From assembly GCA_021201175.1 (NCBI GenBank), contig JAJQFK010000210.1, positions 1-8,874 on the forward strand: a DNA stretch of 8,874 nucleotides. Reading direction: 5' to 3'. Source of the DNA: Candidatus Gastranaerophilales bacterium (lineage in GTDB: Bacteria > Cyanobacteriota > Vampirovibrionia > Gastranaerophilales > Gastranaerophilaceae). This document shows, piece after piece, positions 5,678 through 8,874 of this stretch. Each line of letters opens with the position of its first letter. Position 1 is the stretch's first letter. The notes below the pieces were generated by a model that did not search any database, was not told the DNA's origin, and was given only the letters and a program-made list of their open reading frames with translations. Position numbers and translations under genes: made by a program.

Positions 5678-6094
5678 TTAAGAAACTGCATTTTCTTTTT
5701 CTTGATTATTCATTGGATTCCAGGTATCTTTCAAATTTCCTTTTATTAAATTTTGATAAAACTTTTCTTTATAATCCAGTAATGAAAGTTGATTTTTTAA
5801 TTCAGACATTTGTTGTAACGCTTTATGTTTTGTTTCTTTTATTATTTCATATCTTTCACGGATTGTAGAATCTCCTATGATACACAAATCTATATATCTT
5901 TTTATTGATTTATTATCTGTTCCTACAGCGCGGAGGCATTTTACTATTTTAATCCAGTCTAAATCATTTTCGGAAAACTGTCTTATATTATTTTGGTTTC
6001 CGGTTACAAACGGAAAGAATCCGCTTTTTGCCCAAGACCTCAAAGTGTGTTCGGATATCCCCATTTTTTCAGCAGCTTCTTTTACTGTGTACAT
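5678..6094 (-). CDS. MerR-family regulator, NmlR/AdhR-like, 138 aa
   Basis: An N-terminal winged helix-turn-helix (MYTVKEAAEKMGISEHTLRSW, residues 1-21, through about 75) is followed by a coiled-coil dimerisation helix (about 77-115, TIRERYEIIKETKHKAL onward). The block DLDWIKIVKCLRAVG and the later GDSTIRERYEII match the MerR subgroup of NmlR and AdhR, which respond to aldehydes and other electrophiles through a cysteine near position 52-54. Here Cys53 is in that place, with a second at 71. The usual RYYER-G-L of MerR proteins is replaced by RSWAKSGFF. There is no extra ligand domain. The start at 6094 follows TAGGAA with an 8-base gap; an ATG at 6157 would overlap the upstream gene by 47 bases. 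It is the third gene of the kinase/HD-GYP operon. No target promoter with the 19-base MerR spacing was found here. Confidence 0.85.
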   Translation of the reverse strand: MYTVKEAAEKMGISEHTLRSWAKSGFFPFVTGNQNNIRQFSENDLDWIKIVKCLRAVGTDNKSIKRYIDLCIIGDSTIRERYEIIKETKHKALQQMSELKNQLSLLDYKEKFYQNLIKGNLKDTWNPMNNQEKENAVS

Positions 6095-6101
6095 ATTATG
6101 T

Positions 6102-6107
6102 TTCCTA
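6102..6107 (-). promoter_or_regulatory. Ribosome binding site that decides the MerR start
   Basis: TAGGAA on the minus strand lies between the stop codon of the response regulator (6113-6111) and the ATG at 6094. It supports a short separate start inside a polycistronic message rather than the upstream ATG at 6157. Confidence 0.7.
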
Positions 6108-6110
6108 TTT

Positions 6111-7139
6111 CTATACAGAACTATCTTGTTTCGCCTTATTTGCGACTTCCATTTCAAGTACTTTTATTTCTTTTAGTACCTCCGGTAAAATTTGTTCAAG
6201 TGTTTCTGTTACTATCGGGTCAAATTGCTTGCCGGCGAGGTCTTTTATTTTTGCCATTGCTTCATTTGGCGTAATTTGTTTTCTGTAAATTTTGGGTGTT
6301 ACCATACTGTCAAACGCATCTGCTACCGCAATTATTCTTGAACCAATCGGTATATCTTCTCCTTTTATTCCGTAAGGATAACCGTTACCGTCATAAAATT
6401 CATGATGGTATTTTATTATTTCTATGACATCTTTTAGTTGTTTTATGTCATCTAATATTTTTATACTGTGATAAACATGTTTTTGAATTTCACTATATTC
6501 ATCTTTTGAAAGAGCCTCAACTTTTGCAAGAATATCATCTGATACGCCAATCATACCAATATCATGCAACAAACCTGCAAGTTCGATTTTACCTGTTGTT
6601 ATTTCGCTTAAATGCAAGGCTTTCGCAATTTCTACCGCATAACATGTAACCCTTCTGCTTCTGCCCAGAGTGTAAGAATCCTTTGCATCAAGAGCTTCAA
6701 CAATTGCAGTGATTGTTCCGGCAAATAAATCCTTCAAATCATTAATTAAATTATTGTTATCGTGTCTTAATTGCCAATATTCAAGCGCATTTGATACAAT
6801 TAAAATTAATTCCTCCGGATTATACGGCTTCTTTATATATCTGTATATTTTTGCATAGTTTATTGCATCGATTAAAATTGAAGCATCTGAATATGCTGTA
6901 ACCAACAGACGCATTGTATTCGGCGAAATTTCACAACTGCGCTTTAAAAACTCTACTCCGTCCATTTCCGGCATTTTATGGTCAGATAATATGCAATGGA
7001 AATTTTCTTGTTTTAATATTTCTAATGCCATCAATGGTGATGTTGATTTGGCTATATCATATTTTCCTCTTAATGTTCTGTATAACAATGCCAAATTGTC
7101 CGGTTCATCATCAACAATTAAAATCTTATATTTATCCAT
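6111..7139 (-). CDS. Response regulator with REC and HD-GYP domains, 342 aa
   Basis: Residues 1-120 are a receiver domain with acidic pair D10/D11, phospho-acceptor D53 (LSDHKMPEMDG), T81 and K104-P105. Residues about 135-325 are an HD-GYP domain, the family that hydrolyses cyclic di-GMP: HD at 192-193, H221, HHEFYDGNGYP at 245-255 with intact GYP, GEDIP at 260-264, VADAFD at 272-277 and AGKQFDP at 302-308. Two signature residues differ: the histidine of GHSxRV is Arg160 (YTLGRSRRV), and the lysine of HDIGK is Met196. The first is normally a metal-site histidine, so activity may be reduced or altered. There is no DNA-binding domain. The ATG overlaps the kinase stop by 8 bases and has GGAGG 5 bases upstream. 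Phosphorylation by the adjacent kinase is inferred from this coupling. Confidence 0.95.
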   Translation of the reverse strand: MDKYKILIVDDEPDNLALLYRTLRGKYDIAKSTSPLMALEILKQENFHCILSDHKMPEMDGVEFLKRSCEISPNTMRLLVTAYSDASILIDAINYAKIYRYIKKPYNPEELILIVSNALEYWQLRHDNNNLINDLKDLFAGTITAIVEALDAKDSYTLGRSRRVTCYAVEIAKALHLSEITTGKIELAGLLHDIGMIGVSDDILAKVEALSKDEYSEIQKHVYHSIKILDDIKQLKDVIEIIKYHHEFYDGNGYPYGIKGEDIPIGSRIIAVADAFDSMVTPKIYRKQITPNEAMAKIKDLAGKQFDPIVTETLEQILPEVLKEIKVLEMEVANKAKQDSSV

Positions 7140-8862
7140 TATTTCCTCCGGAAACTAAACTTTCATTTAAAGCTTCTCTATCTATATTTATTGGCAGTGT
7201 AATAATAAACTTACTGCCAACCCCGGGGGTTGATTCCACTTTAATATCCCCCTGATGGTTCTTTATAATTTTATAAGTAATAGACATTCCAAGTCCGGTG
7301 CCTTGTCCGACCGGTTTTGTGGTAAAAAACGGATTAAATACTTTTCGTGCGGTTTCTTCGTCCATGCCCATTCCGTTATCTTCTATTTCTATTACCAAAT
7401 TTTTATTATCTTTATCTGTGTTTATTCTTATCCAGATATCTCCTTGTTTTTCAATAGCGCCGACAGCATTGTCGAAAATATTCATAAATACCTGATTTAA
7501 CTGTCCGCCGAATGCTTCTATTTTTGGAACATTTTCCATATATTCTTTATGAACATTTGCTTTATTTTTAATTTTATTATGAAGAATATTCAGCGTTGTA
7601 TCAATTTCATGCGGAATATCAACATCAGTAATAGCAACTTCTTCCATTCTTGAAAAACTCTTTAAATCCTGAATAATATTTTTAGCTCTATCAGCCCCTT
7701 CTTTACAGCTTTTAATCAAATCAGGCATATCCGATTTTAGAAATTCATAATCTATTTCGTCTTTTAATGCTTTTATTTCTTTTAATTCTTCGGGCTTTAA
7801 AGATGAATCATACTTAGAATACGTATCTATAATTTGAATTAAATCATTAGAATAATTGCTTAAATGAACCATATTCCCGTAAATAAAATTAATAGGGTTA
7901 TTAATTTCGTGCATTATTCCGGCAACAAGTTCACCCAACGATTTCATTTTTTCCGAATGCACCATCATTGCCTGCGTATTTTGAAGCTCTGCGTATGCAC
8001 TTTTTAATTCTTTAGTTCTTTCCTGCACCTGATTTTCAAGTGTAGAATACAGCCTTTGTAATGCGTTTACCATTAAATTATAAGCTTGTACAAGTTTATT
8101 TATTTCATAATATTTTGTATAATCCAATCTGCCGGATAAATCTCCGTCTGAAATTTTTGAAATCGTCTGTTCCATAGTCGCAAGCGGTTTTACTATACTT
8201 TGTGAAAGCATATATGAAATAATTATTGTTAATATCATTACTATGCTGAAAAATATTTTAACAAATCCTGTAATTGCGTTTTCATATTTTTCTTCCGGTT
8301 TTGGAACTATAAGATATATATTATACTTTACCTTGTTGGAAGTCGGTACACTAATACTCTCTGAATTCAATTCTGTTTTTATTACTTCTTTTTGAACAAA
8401 TAATGTTCTGTAATCATCCGCAGTATAAATAGGAGAATATATAAGCTTAAAGCTTGAAGGATTATCTTTAATCTTATAAATATACTGTGATTTCGCATAC
8501 AAAGAACTATAAACAGTGTGCATATTTTCGTTTGTAACCACAATATCCTGAACTTTGTAATCGCCAATTAAAACTGAATTTAATTGTGCTTTTATTGATG
8601 GCAGACTATCTAAAAATTCATTATCAGTTTGTACATTATTTTGAAATACTTTAAGACTTTGAATAAACTCAGACGGCAGCACACTTTCCACAGATTTAAT
8701 TGAATCCCTTGAATAAACATACATTACCGCTTCAACAATACTGACCGTAATTAATATTATAATCATTATACTAAGTCTTATAGTATTATTATTGTTAAAT
8801 CTTAATAGCGGAGAAGTTTCATATTCGTTTTTTTTCTTTTTCTTTTGTGTTTTCTTAATCAC
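7132..8862 (-). CDS. Membrane sensor histidine kinase, 576 aa
   Basis: Order: a lysine-rich cytoplasmic N-terminus, transmembrane helix 1 (about 29-50), an extracytoplasmic domain (about 51-196), transmembrane helix 2 (about 197-221), HAMP (about 222-275, IVKPLATMEQTISKISDGDLS), a coiled-coil linker (276-300) and the kinase core. The H-box GIMHEINNPINFI places the phosphorylated histidine at H318. The ATPase domain has the N-box (NQVFMNIFDNAVGAI, 456-470), G1 EDNGMGM (494-500), the F-box NPFFTTKP (510-517), G2 GQGTGLGMSI (519-528) and a final GVGS (547-550). The HEINNP pattern and a long helical stretch after it (340-400) fit the HPK4-type kinases. The sensor domain looks alpha/beta (IVVTNENMHTVYSS) and may be Cache/PAS-like; its ligand is unknown. 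The start is GTG with AAGGA 7 bases upstream, at the very edge of the window. It leads an operon with the HD-GYP regulator and MerR gene. Confidence 0.95.
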   Translation of the reverse strand: MIKKTQKKKKKNEYETSPLLRFNNNNTIRLSIMIIILITVSIVEAVMYVYSRDSIKSVESVLPSEFIQSLKVFQNNVQTDNEFLDSLPSIKAQLNSVLIGDYKVQDIVVTNENMHTVYSSLYAKSQYIYKIKDNPSSFKLIYSPIYTADDYRTLFVQKEVIKTELNSESISVPTSNKVKYNIYLIVPKPEEKYENAITGFVKIFFSIVMILTIIISYMLSQSIVKPLATMEQTISKISDGDLSGRLDYTKYYEINKLVQAYNLMVNALQRLYSTLENQVQERTKELKSAYAELQNTQAMMVHSEKMKSLGELVAGIMHEINNPINFIYGNMVHLSNYSNDLIQIIDTYSKYDSSLKPEELKEIKALKDEIDYEFLKSDMPDLIKSCKEGADRAKNIIQDLKSFSRMEEVAITDVDIPHEIDTTLNILHNKIKNKANVHKEYMENVPKIEAFGGQLNQVFMNIFDNAVGAIEKQGDIWIRINTDKDNKNLVIEIEDNGMGMDEETARKVFNPFFTTKPVGQGTGLGMSITYKIIKNHQGDIKVESTPGVGSKFIITLPINIDREALNESLVSGGNNG

Positions 8863-8874
8863 AGATTTTTCCTT

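Noticed and set aside
5877..6288. Several overlapping plus-strand frames opposite the MerR and HD-GYP genes
   Set aside because: They are antisense to clear genes, hydrophobic and Phe/Ser-rich as expected from the opposite strand, and lack start signals.

Overview
The window is AT-rich, uses the standard code, and most of its genes start behind clear AGGAGG-type ribosome binding sites. It reads as ordinary chromosome of an anaerobic or gut-type uncultured bacterium: a membrane ion-pumping pyrophosphatase, a short XRE regulator, a pentapeptide-repeat protein and a c-di-GMP-linked two-component system. A Gastranaerophilales/Melainabacteria-like lineage is my guess from overall gene style, with low confidence. 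There is no rRNA, tRNA, CRISPR array, transposase or phage structural cluster.

Left part (1-1061). A 74-residue XRE helix-turn-helix protein (+) is followed by about 200 bases of AT-rich spacer and a 172-residue pentapeptide-repeat protein (+) with a good promoter and ribosome binding site. The pentapeptide gene converges on hppA, and the two share a bidirectional terminator at 1019-1050.

Middle part (1068-5514). hppA (-) encodes an 806-residue membrane pyrophosphatase. It is divergent from a DUF1643-like gene (+), and their promoters are almost back to back. The DUF1643 promoter carries a perfect 8+1+8 palindrome across its spacer and -10 box, so it is probably repressor-controlled. Next come two minus-strand genes: a membrane-anchored TPR-like protein (4349-5035) and a small coiled-coil protein (5275-5514). 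Three consecutive hairpins lie between them, two of which look like tandem terminators of the coiled-coil gene.

Right part (5678-8874). A compact minus-strand operon reads histidine kinase, then a REC-HD-GYP response regulator (8-base overlap), then a MerR-family regulator (16-base gap). The kinase senses an extracytoplasmic signal through a domain I do not recognise and probably phosphorylates the REC domain. The HD-GYP output would be c-di-GMP hydrolysis, but two signature residues are replaced (GHS is GRS, HDIGK is HDIGM), so its chemistry may be altered. The MerR protein resembles the NmlR/AdhR electrophile-sensing group and keeps a cysteine at the expected place.

The items most worth a second look are the HD-GYP substitutions inside the kinase/MerR operon, the palindrome in the DUF1643 promoter, the phenylalanine and cysteine ladders of the pentapeptide protein, and the possible broken upstream half of the coiled-coil gene. 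No stretch over 300 bases lacks a gene.
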